Assembly (NCBI GenBank): GCA_028715345.1
Contig: JAQUSB010000013.1
Span: forward strand, 1 to 45,173
Direction of reading: 5' to 3'
DNA length: 45,173 bases
Origin: Candidatus Omnitrophota bacterium
GTDB lineage: Bacteria > Omnitrophota > Gorgyraeia > 2-01-FULL-45-10
The number at the start of each line of letters is the position of its first letter. Positions within the stretch are counted from its first letter, which is position 1. Of this stretch, positions 24,390-33,195 are shown piece after piece. A program made the position numbers and the translations under genes. The notes below the pieces were generated by a model. The model saw nothing but the letters and a program-made list of their open reading frames with translations, made no database searches and had not been told where the DNA came from.

Positions 24390-24710
24390 CTATTTAACTA
24401 TACTTCCGGTAACAACTTCGCGGTCGGGAGTGACGATCGACAGCCCTTTTTCATCGGACGCCGCAAGCAGCATTCCGTTACTCTCGACGCCGCGCAATAC
24501 CGCGGGATCGAGATTATCGACTAAAACCACTTCGCGGCCGATCAGATCCTCTTTTTTATACGAATTCTTTATGCCCGCTACTATCTGTTTGGTCTTATCG
24601 CCCACCTCGACGATAATAACATAAAGCTTGTCCGCGTTAGGATGGTCGTTCACTTCTTTTATTTTCGCTATCTTCAGCTCTATCTTCCTGAATTCTTCGT
24701 ATGTAGCCAT
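24390..24710 (-). CDS. Stand-alone tRNA-binding domain protein (methionyl-tRNA synthetase beta-type)
   Basis: A 106-residue OB-fold protein matching the C-terminal tRNA-binding domain of MetRS, also found as the stand-alone Trbp111/CsaA/MetRS-beta family. Hallmarks are the IELKIAKIKEVNDHPNADKLYVI core, GIKNSYKKEDLIGREVVLVDNL, and LRGVESNGMLLAASD. It binds the outside corner of tRNA as a dimer and helps charging. The MetRS catalytic subunit is not in this window. The start is fixed by the only ATG before the conserved core, with AGAGGA upstream. Being directly followed by a tRNA gene is suggestive but may be coincidence. Confidence 0.9.
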   Translation of the reverse strand: MATYEEFRKIELKIAKIKEVNDHPNADKLYVIIVEVGDKTKQIVAGIKNSYKKEDLIGREVVLVDNLDPAVLRGVESNGMLLAASDEKGLSIVTPDREVVTGSIVK

Positions 24711-24734
24711 TGTATCCTCTCGAATATTTTACAT

Positions 24735-24763
24735 ATAATAACACGGCGCGGCCCGGTAGACAA
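24735..24763 (-). promoter_or_regulatory. Promoter of the tRNA-binding protein and tRNA-Arg genes
   Basis: TTGTCT (24758-24763), 17 bp, TATTAT (24735-24740) on the minus strand, about 25 bp before the start codon. It stands just after the terminator of the preceding gene, which supports an independent unit. Confidence 0.5.
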
Positions 24764-24780
24764 GGTCAAACAATGGGTGA

Positions 24781-24826
24781 AAAAATAACAGCCACCCTTA
24801 GGCTATGCCGCCGGATGGCTGTTATT
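24781..24826 (-). terminator. Rho-independent terminator of the small exported-protein gene
   Basis: On the minus strand AATAACAGCCA (24826-24816) pairs perfectly with TGGCTGTTATT (24794-24784), with extra G-C pairs inside. A T-run continues to 24781. It lies 18 bp after the stop codon of the 121-residue gene. Confidence 0.85.
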
Positions 24827-24843
24827 ATAATGCTATTTTTAAA

Positions 24844-25209
24844 TTATTCTACTACCTTTATAGCCGATGCTTCTTTTGTGCCAGCTTTGGATTTGATCTT
24901 CAGCTTGTCGCCTATCTTAAGCTGGTTCAAAGTCAGGACGTCTAAAGTGGCCCCGAGGATCTTTGTGCTCTGGGTAACCGTATAATTCATGGCTTGCCCG
25001 GTCTGATCCGTCACCGTTATAGTGCTATTGGCAATGCCTTTTGCAGGCTCAGCTAACGTTACGTTAGTTAAAGTGCCAACTGCGGCCGCTGTATCAGAGG
25101 CCACTCTCTTCGACTCGTCCATCATTTTATTTGCCGGAGGAACAGTCTCCGCAAATGCCGCACCCGCTACGAACGCGAGCAATACTACTACCACTGCTAG
25201 CTTCTTCAT
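24844..25209 (-). CDS. Small exported protein with a beta-rich C-terminal domain
   Basis: A 121-residue protein with a clear signal peptide (~1-20, AGAAFAE). A ~35-residue Ala/Ser/Asp linker is followed by a ~60-residue beta-rich domain (STITVTDQTGQAMNYTVTQSTKI, LKIGDKLKIKSK, EASAIKVVE). The domain resembles small OB-like periplasmic domains of the DUF5666 kind; this is pattern likeness only. It stands alone, between its own consensus promoter and a strong terminator, with GGGAGGGG before the start. The single-gene high-quality expression signals suggest an abundant periplasmic protein. Confidence 0.75.
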   Translation of the reverse strand: MKKLAVVVVLLAFVAGAAFAETVPPANKMMDESKRVASDTAAAVGTLTNVTLAEPAKGIANSTITVTDQTGQAMNYTVTQSTKILGATLDVLTLNQLKIGDKLKIKSKAGTKEASAIKVVE

Positions 25210-25268
25210 CTTACAACCCCTCCCTTTTGTTTGGTCAAATTTATTATCAGTTCTTTGTAATGAGTTAC

Positions 25269-25298
25269 ATTATATGCTTCGCGTTATACCATATGCAA
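25269..25298 (-). promoter_or_regulatory. Sigma-70 promoter of the small exported-protein gene
   Basis: TTGCAT (25293-25298), 18 bp, and a perfect TATAAT (25269-25274) on the minus strand. The leader is about 50 nt. Confidence 0.7.
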
Positions 25299-25310
25299 GA
25301 ACAAAATGAT

Positions 25311-27881
25311 TTATTGCTCCATCAGGTTTATCTTCAGTTTTCCGAAAATAACTTTCAGTATCTCGAACCATAACACGCTCCATATGCCCGCGGCGAGGCA
25401 TATGAAAATGTCATCGGGATGGACCGCTCCGAAATGGAACATCTGCCTCAGGAACGGCACGTATACTATGAGCGCCAGGAATATGACCGCCAGCCAAAGG
25501 ACATGGACGAGCGCCTTATTCGATACGGAAAAGAGGGATATTATCCCTTTTGTCCACGACCGATTCGTAAGTATCAGGCAAAGGTTCGATATTATAAGCG
25601 TGACAAAGGCAAGGGTCCTCGCGCCCTCCTCGGTCTGCCCGAAACGGAGCGCGACGAGAAATACGGCTATTACCGCGACCAGAGACGACAGCCCCTGGAA
25701 GAAGCTTAAAGCGAGGAGCTTCTTACCGAATAACGACTCGCCCGGTTTTCTCGGAGGCCGCGTCATTATGTTATTTTCCGCCGGCTCGGACTCGAAGACG
25801 ACCGAACACGCCGGATCTATTATGAGTTCGAGAAAAACTATGTGCGCCGGGAAAAGTATGATGGGCCAGCCCATTATCACGGGTATAAGCGTAGCCCCGG
25901 CTATCGGGACGTGGACGCTGATTATATATGCCATCGCTTTCTTTAAATTATCGAATATCCTCCTGCCGAGCTTCACGGCTTCCACTATGGATGAGAAATC
26001 GTCGTTGAGTAAGACGATATCCGACGCCTCGCGGGCCACGTCCGTGCCGCGGCCGCCCATCGCTATGCCGATCTGGGCGCTCTTCAGGGCAGGCGCATCG
26101 TTAACGCCGTCGCCCGTCATCGCCACCACTTCACCGCATTCTTTAAGCGCGTTCACTATTAAAAGTTTCTGCTCGGGCTGTACCCTGGAAAAGATATTCA
26201 CCCGTTTGCATTTCTCCTGCCAGTCTTCGGGGCCCATCTTCTCGATCTCCGGCCCGGTAATGATCTCCGCGGGGTTTTTAAGCCCTATCTCCATCGCGAT
26301 ATTCTGGGCGGTGATCGGGTAATCGCCGGTTATCATCACTACCCGTATCCCCGCATTGTAACATTCCTGCACCGCGGCAGGGACGGCGGGGCGGATGGGA
26401 TCGGCCAGAGCGATAAGCCCGATAAATTTGAAATCGAAATCGTGCTGCGATGAAGGCAGCTTCTCTTTGGCAAAGGTCGCCTTAGCTACGCCCAGGACGC
26501 GGAGGCCCTGGCCGGCCATTTCGTTTACATACACAGCCAGTCTCTTTTTTTCGTCGTCGGCGAGATGGCAAAGGTCCTGGATGGCTTCGGGCGCGCCTTT
26601 CGCCGAAACGACGAAGCCTTTTTTGTCGGGCGTTTCCCAGACGTGAGAAAGGGCCATGATGTTTTTCGACAAGGGATATTCTTCTATCAAAGGCCAGTCT
26701 TTGTGGATGTGTTCGGTATTATAAAGGGTGGTGTAGCCCAATTCCTCCAGCGCTTTTTCCATCGGGTCGAACGGGTCTTTTTTGCTCGCCAATATGCCGT
26801 ATTCGACGACTTCGTGGAATCCGTCCGGCAGTGCCGGGTCGTCTCCGTCGCCGATAGTGTAAAGATCCCGGCCGTTAAAGAGTTTTTTTATCGACATCCT
26901 GTTCTGCGTAAGCGTCCCTGTTTTATCCACGCACAGGACCGTTGCCGAGCCGAGTGTCTCGACTGCCGCTGCCTTCCTGGTCAGGACGTCTTTTTTGGAG
27001 ATCCTCCAGGCGCCGAGCGCCAAAAATATGGTGAGCACGACGGGAAATTCTTCCGGCAGCATCGCCATCGCCAGGGCTATGCCCGTGAGAAAACTCTGCA
27101 GCCAATTACCCCTGGTCAGGCCGTAGACAATAACTACCATAACGCAGAGCAGGATCGCTATCGCAAATATCGCCTTTACCAGTTTGCCGGTCTCGCTCTG
27201 CAGGATCGTCGGCTCTTCCTTTATCTCGCCCAGTGCCTTGCCGATCTTCCCCATCTCCGTGGCCGCGCCGATCGCGGCGACCTTTGCCACTCCCTGCCCA
27301 TGCACGATAAGGCTGCCGGAATACAGAAACGGCGTATCGTCGCCGCCCGGCCGCCTGAATTCGGCCGCCTCGCGCCGCTCGGCGATCTTGCGGACCGGCA
27401 CCGACTCGCCCGACAGGATCGACTCGTCCGCGGTAACGTTCATCCCCCACAGCATGATAGCGTCGGCCGGCACCCTGTCGCCTTCGCGGATGATGATGAT
27501 ATCGTCCCTGACGACCTCTTTGCCCGATATCCTCTTTTGTACCCCGTTCCGGATGACAAGAGCCCTCGGGCTGGACAGGTCCCTTAAAGCATCTATGGCC
27601 CGCTCCGCCTTACCTTCCTGGTGTATCGTAATGCCCATTACGACAAAGACAAACCCTAAAAGCATTGTCGCTTCCTTTATATCGCCCAATATAAGGTATA
27701 TCGACCCGCACGCGACCAGCAGGAGAAACATCGGCTCTTTAAAAACCCCGAACGCTATGACAAAGATATTTCTCTTCTTAGCGGCGGCCAGTTCGTTATA
27801 ACCGTCCCGCTTCAGCCTCTGGGCGGCCTCATCGGCAGTCAGTCCTTTGATATTTTTCAGATCAAGTTCTTTTATTGGCAT
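25311..27881 (-). CDS. P-type ATPase, calcium-type (P2) cation transporter
   Basis: An 856-residue integral membrane pump. An N-terminal cation-ATPase segment (GLTADEAAQRLKRDGYNEL) leads to the actuator domain with SGES (TADESILSGESVPV). The TM4 motif is PEEFPVVLTIFLALGAWR. The phosphorylation site DKTGTLT is at about residue 318, and the nucleotide domain contains KGAPEAI. The hinge is TGDGVNDAPALKSAQIGIAMG, followed by six C-terminal helices with IVFLELIIDPACS. PEEFP instead of the SERCA PEGLP, and LIIDPA in TM6, place it in a bacterial subgroup whose ion is uncertain: calcium is likely, but manganese or sodium is possible. It overlaps the DUF2062 gene by 10 bp and ends the four-gene unit with the antiporter. 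Confidence 0.93.
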   Translation of the reverse strand: MPIKELDLKNIKGLTADEAAQRLKRDGYNELAAAKKRNIFVIAFGVFKEPMFLLLVACGSIYLILGDIKEATMLLGFVFVVMGITIHQEGKAERAIDALRDLSSPRALVIRNGVQKRISGKEVVRDDIIIIREGDRVPADAIMLWGMNVTADESILSGESVPVRKIAERREAAEFRRPGGDDTPFLYSGSLIVHGQGVAKVAAIGAATEMGKIGKALGEIKEEPTILQSETGKLVKAIFAIAILLCVMVVIVYGLTRGNWLQSFLTGIALAMAMLPEEFPVVLTIFLALGAWRISKKDVLTRKAAAVETLGSATVLCVDKTGTLTQNRMSIKKLFNGRDLYTIGDGDDPALPDGFHEVVEYGILASKKDPFDPMEKALEELGYTTLYNTEHIHKDWPLIEEYPLSKNIMALSHVWETPDKKGFVVSAKGAPEAIQDLCHLADDEKKRLAVYVNEMAGQGLRVLGVAKATFAKEKLPSSQHDFDFKFIGLIALADPIRPAVPAAVQECYNAGIRVVMITGDYPITAQNIAMEIGLKNPAEIITGPEIEKMGPEDWQEKCKRVNIFSRVQPEQKLLIVNALKECGEVVAMTGDGVNDAPALKSAQIGIAMGGRGTDVAREASDIVLLNDDFSSIVEAVKLGRRIFDNLKKAMAYIISVHVPIAGATLIPVIMGWPIILFPAHIVFLELIIDPACSVVFESEPAENNIMTRPPRKPGESLFGKKLLALSFFQGLSSLVAVIAVFLVALRFGQTEEGARTLAFVTLIISNLCLILTNRSWTKGIISLFSVSNKALVHVLWLAVIFLALIVYVPFLRQMFHFGAVHPDDIFICLAAGIWSVLWFEILKVIFGKLKINLMEQ

Positions 27882-28363
27882 TTTTTGATCCGTTTTCTAA
27901 TCCGGATAAATTTCATGATGACTATTATCGCTGCATAAGCCGCGCAAGCCGAGATGGCCGCTATGGCCAGATACCCCGTCACGACCGGCAGTATGATCTC
28001 GAGGGCGGATAATTTAAAAAAACTGGAAATGTGAAAATCTTTTAAGAGCGCCGTCCACCGGGAGCGAATAACGTCGGCGTTCATGCCGAAGATCAGCGAC
28101 CCCACTTTTATGGAAAATAAAAAGGCGATCACCGTTATCCACGTATTCGTGACGAACCCTCCCAATAACGCGCTCGCCCTGTTCACTTTAAAAATAAAAG
28201 CCAGCAATAAAGCCGCGAGCGGGCCGGCGAAAGGCATAATACCGGCGAATACGCCCAGGCCGAAGCCGACCGCTATTTTATGAGGGCTGTCGTTGATCCT
28301 CACCAATTTTACGTAGATCAGTTTAAAAAATCCGGCTATTTTGCCCAGCATCGTTTTATTCAT
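27872..28363 (-). CDS. DUF2062 membrane protein
   Basis: A 163-residue membrane protein with the DUF2062 pattern: SPHKIAVGFGLGVFAGIMPFAGP, then FIFKVNRASALLGGFVTNTWITV, and two further hydrophobic segments, with a basic C-terminal tail (RIRKRIKK). The family's function is not established; members often sit beside lipid or glycosyl transfer genes. I start it at the ATG at 28363. A TTG at 28384 would add seven residues, and neither has a good ribosome site. Its stop lies inside the P-type ATPase gene (10-bp overlap), so translation is coupled. Confidence 0.8.
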   Translation of the reverse strand: MNKTMLGKIAGFFKLIYVKLVRINDSPHKIAVGFGLGVFAGIMPFAGPLAALLLAFIFKVNRASALLGGFVTNTWITVIAFLFSIKVGSLIFGMNADVIRSRWTALLKDFHISSFFKLSALEIILPVVTGYLAIAAISACAAYAAIIVIMKFIRIRKRIKKCQ

Positions 28364-28432
28364 ATTTTTTGGGGTAGGCCTCAATTATATGCCAATGCGG
28401 CTGCGGGTGTCTATAAATTTCCGTCGGAGGCG

Positions 28433-29353
28433 TTAAAAGCCGCCGTAATAGTTATAAGTCAAAAGCGACAGGCGCGAAATGAACCGTTTTGTGAGCCGGG
28501 CCGTAGAATATCCGTGTTTTGTAAGGACACAGATCAGAAAATCGCCTTTATCGGTGTAGACGATGCCGACATCGTGGCAAACGCCGTTCTCGAGCCCTGT
28601 TTTGTGCGCTACCGTAGTATCGGCAGGTAATTTTTTTGGTATGCGATCGTTGACTTTCTGCTCAGCCAGCAGTTCCAGGCATCTTTTCGACACCCTTGCG
28701 TTCAAAAACCTGCCCCGGTACAGCTTTTCCAGAAGATAAGCCATGTCGGCGGCGGTGGTATAATTCTCCACCCCTCTCTTCCTGAGCCTAAAGTCCATCA
28801 TCTTGCGGGAGAGGTTGGTGTGTTTCAGCCCGAATTTCGAAAAGTACCGGTTGAGCTCATCTATCCCCATCCTGTCGATGAGCATATTTGCGGCCGTATT
28901 GTCGCTTTCGGTGATCATGGCGTAAAGGAGGTCTTCTATTTTATACCTCGACCCGGTTCGCGCGTTCTTAAGCTGCCCCGATCCGTCCGCTTTGTCGGAT
29001 TGCTTCAATACTATAGTATCGCTAAGCCTGAACTTACTCTCTTCGGCGGCGGCGAAATACGCCATCATGACCGGTATCTTCACGAGGCTTGCCGACGGTA
29101 TCGGCATATCCCTGTTCTCGTCTATCTGCCAGTTCATGTCGAGGTCTTTTATGACAATGGCGGCGCGGCCGTTATAACCTTTCGTGGCTTTTTTGACGTA
29201 CTCCTTAAGCTTTGCCCATGATGCCTTGCGCGCCTGCATGACCTCGGAGTTCTTCTCTATCGATTCGCGGCAGGTATCATATAGGAATATCCCGGCAAAA
29301 ACGAGCGGTATAGCCATGACCATCGTTAATAATATTTTATTCCGTTTGCTCAT
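28433..29353 (-). CDS. Beta-lactamase-like (class A fold) serine hydrolase
   Basis: A 306-residue protein with an N-terminal membrane or signal helix (~8-26) and the three active-site motifs of the penicillin-recognising fold: SLVK (S89, K92), SDN (150-152) and KTG (251-253). The class A omega-loop signature ExxLN, carrying the deacylating Glu166, is not apparent; the corresponding stretch reads RKMMDFRLRKRG. It may therefore be a carboxypeptidase or esterase-like relative rather than a true lactamase. It is probably held in the periplasm by the N-terminal helix. Its position between an antiporter and DUF2062 gives no clue to substrate. Resistance should not be inferred from this sequence alone. 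Confidence 0.85.
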   Translation of the reverse strand: MSKRNKILLTMVMAIPLVFAGIFLYDTCRESIEKNSEVMQARKASWAKLKEYVKKATKGYNGRAAIVIKDLDMNWQIDENRDMPIPSASLVKIPVMMAYFAAAEESKFRLSDTIVLKQSDKADGSGQLKNARTGSRYKIEDLLYAMITESDNTAANMLIDRMGIDELNRYFSKFGLKHTNLSRKMMDFRLRKRGVENYTTAADMAYLLEKLYRGRFLNARVSKRCLELLAEQKVNDRIPKKLPADTTVAHKTGLENGVCHDVGIVYTDKGDFLICVLTKHGYSTARLTKRFISRLSLLTYNYYGGF

Positions 29354-29377
29354 ACTTATTCCGGTTCATATGCGATT

Positions 29378-30760
29378 TTATCTGTATAGAGGAAGGAATG
29401 AAAGGGCGGCCCATACCACTGCCGTGGTCATCAGGCCCGCCGCCAGCCCTATCCCGAACCACCTCAGGAAGGTTATTTTTATATTCTTCTGTTTTTCGAG
29501 TATCCCGAGCGCGACGATATTTGCCGTAGAGCCTACCAGGGTTATGTTCCCGCCCAGGCATCCGCCGAAAAGAAGCGCCCACCACAGGACCTGCGGATCG
29601 ACTCCGGCCAGTTTAAAGCTCTGTATTATGGGAATGAAGGCGGCCACCAGGACGACGTTGTCGAGGACGGCTGAGCCTGCGCTCGCTATCCAAAGGATCG
29701 ATCCGGAGAGTACATTAAGGCTGCCGCTGGTCACTGTCGCCAGATTCTTCGCCAGGACGTCGGTGGCTCCCGTATATTGGAGCGTGCCGGCCTGAGCGAA
29801 CAAAAAGAGAAAGAACATGAGCGTCCACCATTCTACGTCCCTTTCGATATGCTTTCTGGCATTATGCTGTTTCCATACGAATACTAAGCTGCAGGAAAGA
29901 AGCGGGGCTGCAAGAAGTACCGTGCTGGGAGCGAGGTTCCATAATGTCTCAAGGCGGTGATGCAGCGCTATTATAATAAGAGTAATGATAAATATGCCGA
30001 GCGATATCCTCAGGTCTTTCGTAAATACGACGGGCTTTTCCATCGCCTCTATCTGTTTGGCCTTGAAATGTCTTAACCTCTCGTCCATCTCTTTAAGCTG
30101 CCTGCTGTACCACGCCATACATATAAAGATGGTCACGATAAGGCACAGCGCCGCAAGAGGCGCGGCTTTGATCAAAAAATCTTCGAATGTCAGCCCGGAT
30201 TTCGTCGCTATCAATATGCCTATGGGATTACCGAGGACGGTCGCGGCGCTTCCTATGTTAGTGGCGAGAACGGAGGTGATCAAAAACGGCACGGGATCTA
30301 TCTCGAGCCGGTCGCAGATCTCGAGTATAGCCACGATCATGAATATTATAGACGTCACTTCGTCCACCAGCGAAGCCATCACCGCGGAAACTATCGAAAG
30401 TATTATGATAAACTTTTTCGAGTTAAGCTTCTTTACCCCCAGGAGCAGATGCGATATCAGATTAAAGAAACCGTTCTCTTTTAAAAGCCCGACAAGCACC
30501 ATCATGCACGCCAGAAATAAGATCACCTCTATCGAAGCGAATTTTACAAAATGCGCTATGTCCAGCGTCCCCGTTACGAAGAGCAGGAACGTGCCCATGA
30601 AAGCGAAACTTAAGCGGAAACTCCAGAAGAAGAGGGTGCCAAGGATAGAGGCGGAAAATATCGCTATTGCCAGTGATTGATGGTAATTAAGTCCTATTCC
30701 GTTGGACAAAAATCCTATCGAGGACGCTATCGCGACAAGTAAAATAAATTTTTTTCTCAT
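29378..30760 (-). CDS. ArsB/NhaD-superfamily ion transporter (likely Na+/H+ antiporter)
   Basis: A 460-residue protein with about 11-12 membrane helices, of the ion-transporter superfamily that includes NhaD, ArsB and the P protein. Recognisable parts are the paired re-entrant motifs: SLVDEVTSIIFMIVAILEI with TNIGSAATVLGNPIGI in the first half, and SAVLDNVVLVAAFIPII with GGNITLVGSTANIVALGI in the second. These Asp- and Asn-containing loops bind the ion. The arsenic operon is 11 kb away and separately transcribed, so sodium/proton exchange is more likely than arsenite export. It is first in its unit, with TATAAT just upstream. Confidence 0.85.
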   Translation of the reverse strand: MRKKFILLVAIASSIGFLSNGIGLNYHQSLAIAIFSASILGTLFFWSFRLSFAFMGTFLLFVTGTLDIAHFVKFASIEVILFLACMMVLVGLLKENGFFNLISHLLLGVKKLNSKKFIIILSIVSAVMASLVDEVTSIIFMIVAILEICDRLEIDPVPFLITSVLATNIGSAATVLGNPIGILIATKSGLTFEDFLIKAAPLAALCLIVTIFICMAWYSRQLKEMDERLRHFKAKQIEAMEKPVVFTKDLRISLGIFIITLIIIALHHRLETLWNLAPSTVLLAAPLLSCSLVFVWKQHNARKHIERDVEWWTLMFFLFLFAQAGTLQYTGATDVLAKNLATVTSGSLNVLSGSILWIASAGSAVLDNVVLVAAFIPIIQSFKLAGVDPQVLWWALLFGGCLGGNITLVGSTANIVALGILEKQKNIKITFLRWFGIGLAAGLMTTAVVWAALSFLPLYR

Positions 30761-30768
30761 ATTTCGTT

Positions 30769-30797
30769 ATTATATACTCTTGCAATAAGGTTGTCCA
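30769..30797 (-). promoter_or_regulatory. Promoter of the antiporter-hydrolase-DUF2062-ATPase unit
   Basis: TGGACA (30792-30797), 17 bp, perfect TATAAT (30769-30774) on the minus strand. The -10 is only 8 bp before the start codon, so the message would be nearly leaderless, and no Shine-Dalgarno is visible. Confidence 0.55.
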
Positions 30798-30808
30798 AGA
30801 ATAAAAAA

Positions 30809-30846
30809 CGCGGAACAGGCTGATCTTGAAATTAACCTGTCCCGCG
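30809..30846. terminator. Terminator after the 84-residue exported-protein gene
   Basis: CGCGGAACAGG (30809-30819) and CCTGTCCCGCG (30836-30846) pair with one mismatch. An A-run on the left and a T-run on the right make it usable in both directions. On the minus strand it ends the small gene that stops at 30867. Confidence 0.8.
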
Positions 30847-30866
30847 CTTTTTTAAATAAATTGCTT

Positions 30867-31121
30867 TTACGTCCCCAGCTTCGTCTTTCCCGAATTATCG
30901 GTTGCTCCCGGGATTTTATTTCCCAGCACGTCTTTTTTCATGCAAGCCTTAGGTGCAGGCGTAGCGGCGCTTGTCGCAGCCGGCTCGCAAGGCTCGGAAC
31001 ACCCCTTGCCCCAGCTCTTTACGCACTTACTCATTTCGTTAAATACCGTTTCAGCGCTTGCCGGTATAGATAATGCCGCTAGCGCCAATACCGCTATAGC
31101 CACTATAAAATACTTCTTCAT
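30867..31121 (-). CDS. Small exported Cys/Ala/Pro-rich protein, function unknown
   Basis: An 84-residue protein with a strong signal peptide (~1-23, PASAETV). The mature part has four cysteines (C33, C41, C45, C60) in two pairs, with an Ala/Thr/Pro linker (PAATSAATPAPKAC), and ends in a Gly/Lys/Asn tail. I do not recognise the family. It stands as a single-gene unit with a consensus promoter, AAAGGGGG ribosome site and strong terminator, so it is probably well expressed. The paired cysteines could bind metal or form disulfides. Confidence 0.75.
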   Translation of the reverse strand: MKKYFIVAIAVLALAALSIPASAETVFNEMSKCVKSWGKGCSEPCEPAATSAATPAPKACMKKDVLGNKIPGATDNSGKTKLGT

Positions 31122-31153
31122 GCTATTCCCCCTTTCTTAATTTTTATTAGGTA

Positions 31154-31182
31154 AGTATATACTATGAATGGCAAGGTGGCAA
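31154..31182 (-). promoter_or_regulatory. Sigma-70 promoter of the 84-residue exported-protein gene
   Basis: TTGCCA (31177-31182), 17 bp, TATACT (31154-31159) on the minus strand, in the 83-bp gap after the MacB gene. Confidence 0.6.
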
Positions 31183-31204
31183 CAATATCTGCCGGTTTTA
31201 AAAT

Positions 31205-33178
31205 TTATTCGTATCTCAACGCCTCGATAGGATTAAGCCTGGCCGCCTGGCGCGCGGGCCACAGGCCGAATATGAGGCCTACGCATATAGAAAACATGGT
31301 GGCCAAAAGAACAGAGAACAAGGATATTATCACCGTCCAGCCGGCAACCACTGAGATCAGGAAAGCTATCAGCGCGCCGAAAGCCACGCCCGCCACGCCG
31401 CCGGCAAACGTCATCGTGACCGCTTCTATGAGAAATTGGCCCATGATATCGGAATCTCTCGCGCCTATGGCTTTTCTTAAGCCTATTTCCCTCGTGCGCT
31501 CGGTCACCGACACGAGCATTATATTCATGATACCTATTCCTCCGACGAGAAGCGATATCGCGGCGATGGCGCCTAATAGAAGCGACATCGTCCTGGTGGT
31601 CGCCTCCAGCGTCTTTTTGATATCCGTCATATTTCTTATCTCAAAGGCGTCTTCGGTCTTATTTGCGGGTATGCGGTGGCGCTTTATAAGAAGGCCGGAG
31701 ATATTATCCTGCACTTCATCCATTAAAGCTATATCGGCAACTTCCACGTCGATAGAATCTATATACTGCTTGCCGGAAAGACGGTACATCGCGGTAGTGA
31801 TCGGTATGACAACTACGTCGTCCTGGTCTCTCCAGCCGGCGCTTCCTTTCTGAGGCAGGACGCCTATTACCTTGAATGAAATACGCTTTATCCTTATAAA
31901 TTGGTTCAGCGGGTTGGCTTCCCCGAAAAGGTTCTTCAATACCGTGTTCCCGATCACTGCGACCCTCGCGCGGGAACGCACCTCGTCCTCCCGGAAGAAC
32001 CGGCCCGCTACAGGCACAGAATCGCGCATAGCCGGATAATTTGTGCCCGTCCCCTGGACTTGCGTATTCCAGTTCTTATTGCCGTATACCAACTGCGCGC
32101 TGTCGGTCACGCTCGGCGTGATCAGTTTAACGCCCGGCAGTTTCGCGATGGCGTCCACGTCCTGAAAAGTAAACCGCGTAACCGTCCCGACCCCGAGCGA
32201 TACCCCGTGCAGCCTGTGGGAACCTGGACGGATGGTCAGAAGATTCGATCCTAAAGAAGAAAGTTGTTTTTGTATGGAGGCCTGGGCGCCCGTCCCGAGA
32301 GCAAGCATGGCTATAACAGCGGCCACGCCTATCAATATGCCTAGCATGGAAAGGATGGAGCGCATCTTATGGGAAACGATCGCAAAAAAAGCCTGCCTGA
32401 AATGATCCAGCAGTTCGGCGCGCTTTGCGCCCGTCTGGGTTTCCGACAATATCGCATTCATGGATATACTTTCGTCCCCTGCCGCGTCTTTTTTTGTTCT
32501 GCCGGCCTTCTTGTCGTCGGAAATGATCTTGCCGTCGCGCATGCGTATGATCCTGTGCGCATATTCCGCCACTTCTTCTTCGTGAGTGACCATTATGACA
32601 GTTTTGCCTTTTTTATTGAGTTCCGTGATCAGTTCCATGATCTCGTTCTGGCTTTTAGTGTCGAGGTTGCCTGTCGGTTCATCTGCGAAAATTATCAGCG
32701 GATCATTGACCAGCGCCCGGGCTATGGCTACGCGCTGCTGCTCTCCCCCCGAAAGCTCGTTCGGCCTATGAAGGGCCCGTTTGGCCAGGCCCACTTCGGT
32801 TATGCGCTCCATTGCCTTCTCCTTCAGATGCCTTTTGCCGGCATATATGAGAGGAAGCTCCGCGTTCTCCAGCGATGTTATGCGCGGCAGGAGATGGAAC
32901 TGCTGAAATACGAATCCCATGAGATGATTACGGAGGAGGGCCAATTGATTATCTTTAAGGTGAGTTATATTTTTACCGCACAAAATATATTCGCCGGAAT
33001 CGGGCCTGTCCAGAAGGCCCAATAAATGCAATAGCGTCGATTTCCCGGATCCCGAAGGGCCCATGATAGCCACGAACTCTCCCTGAGTTATGGCCAAAGA
33101 GACTCCCTGAAGCGCTGCTACAGCCGCTTCTCCGGTAGCGTAAGTCTTCTTTATATTTTTTAAAGCTATTACATCCAT
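31205..33178 (-). CDS. macB: MacB-type ABC exporter (ATPase fused to permease)
   Basis: A 657-residue fusion. The N-terminal ABC ATPase has Walker A GPSGSGKS (40-47), signature LSGGEQQR (142-149) and Walker [11 protein letters not shown] with D166/E167. A Lys-rich linker (~220-245) leads to the first membrane helix ([19 protein letters not shown]), then a large periplasmic MacB_PCD domain and three C-terminal FtsX helices ([28 protein letters not shown]). MacB drives export from the periplasm through MacA and TolC by mechanical coupling; substrates include macrolides, lipopeptides and haem-like compounds. It ends the sigma-factor operon, following the adaptor gene by 17 bp. Confidence 0.95.
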   Translation of the reverse strand: MDVIALKNIKKTYATGEAAVAALQGVSLAITQGEFVAIMGPSGSGKSTLLHLLGLLDRPDSGEYILCGKNITHLKDNQLALLRNHLMGFVFQQFHLLPRITSLENAELPLIYAGKRHLKEKAMERITEVGLAKRALHRPNELSGGEQQRVAIARALVNDPLIIFADEPTGNLDTKSQNEIMELITELNKKGKTVIMVTHEEEVAEYAHRIIRMRDGKIISDDKKAGRTKKDAAGDESISMNAILSETQTGAKRAELLDHFRQAFFAIVSHKMRSILSMLGILIGVAAVIAMLALGTGAQASIQKQLSSLGSNLLTIRPGSHRLHGVSLGVGTVTRFTFQDVDAIAKLPGVKLITPSVTDSAQLVYGNKNWNTQVQGTGTNYPAMRDSVPVAGRFFREDEVRSRARVAVIGNTVLKNLFGEANPLNQFIRIKRISFKVIGVLPQKGSAGWRDQDDVVVIPITTAMYRLSGKQYIDSIDVEVADIALMDEVQDNISGLLIKRHRIPANKTEDAFEIRNMTDIKKTLEATTRTMSLLLGAIAAISLLVGGIGIMNIMLVSVTERTREIGLRKAIGARDSDIMGQFLIEAVTMTFAGGVAGVAFGALIAFLISVVAGWTVIISLFSVLLATMFSICVGLIFGLWPARQAARLNPIEALRYE

Positions 33179-33195
33179 TTTGCCCCGGGCCTTTT

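Noticed and set aside
24084-24524. Open frames crossing tRNA-Arg on both strands (24084-24320 minus and 24141-24524 plus)
   Set aside because: They read through the tRNA T-arm and the repeat island, giving peptides such as GSNPARR and GRIRTCDH that are classic false products of tRNA genes.
29378-30760. Calling the antiporter ArsB because an arsenic operon is present
   Set aside because: The superfamily also contains NhaD and P-protein transporters. The gene is in a separate unit 11 kb away with a hydrolase and a P-type ATPase, so an ArsB name is not supported.
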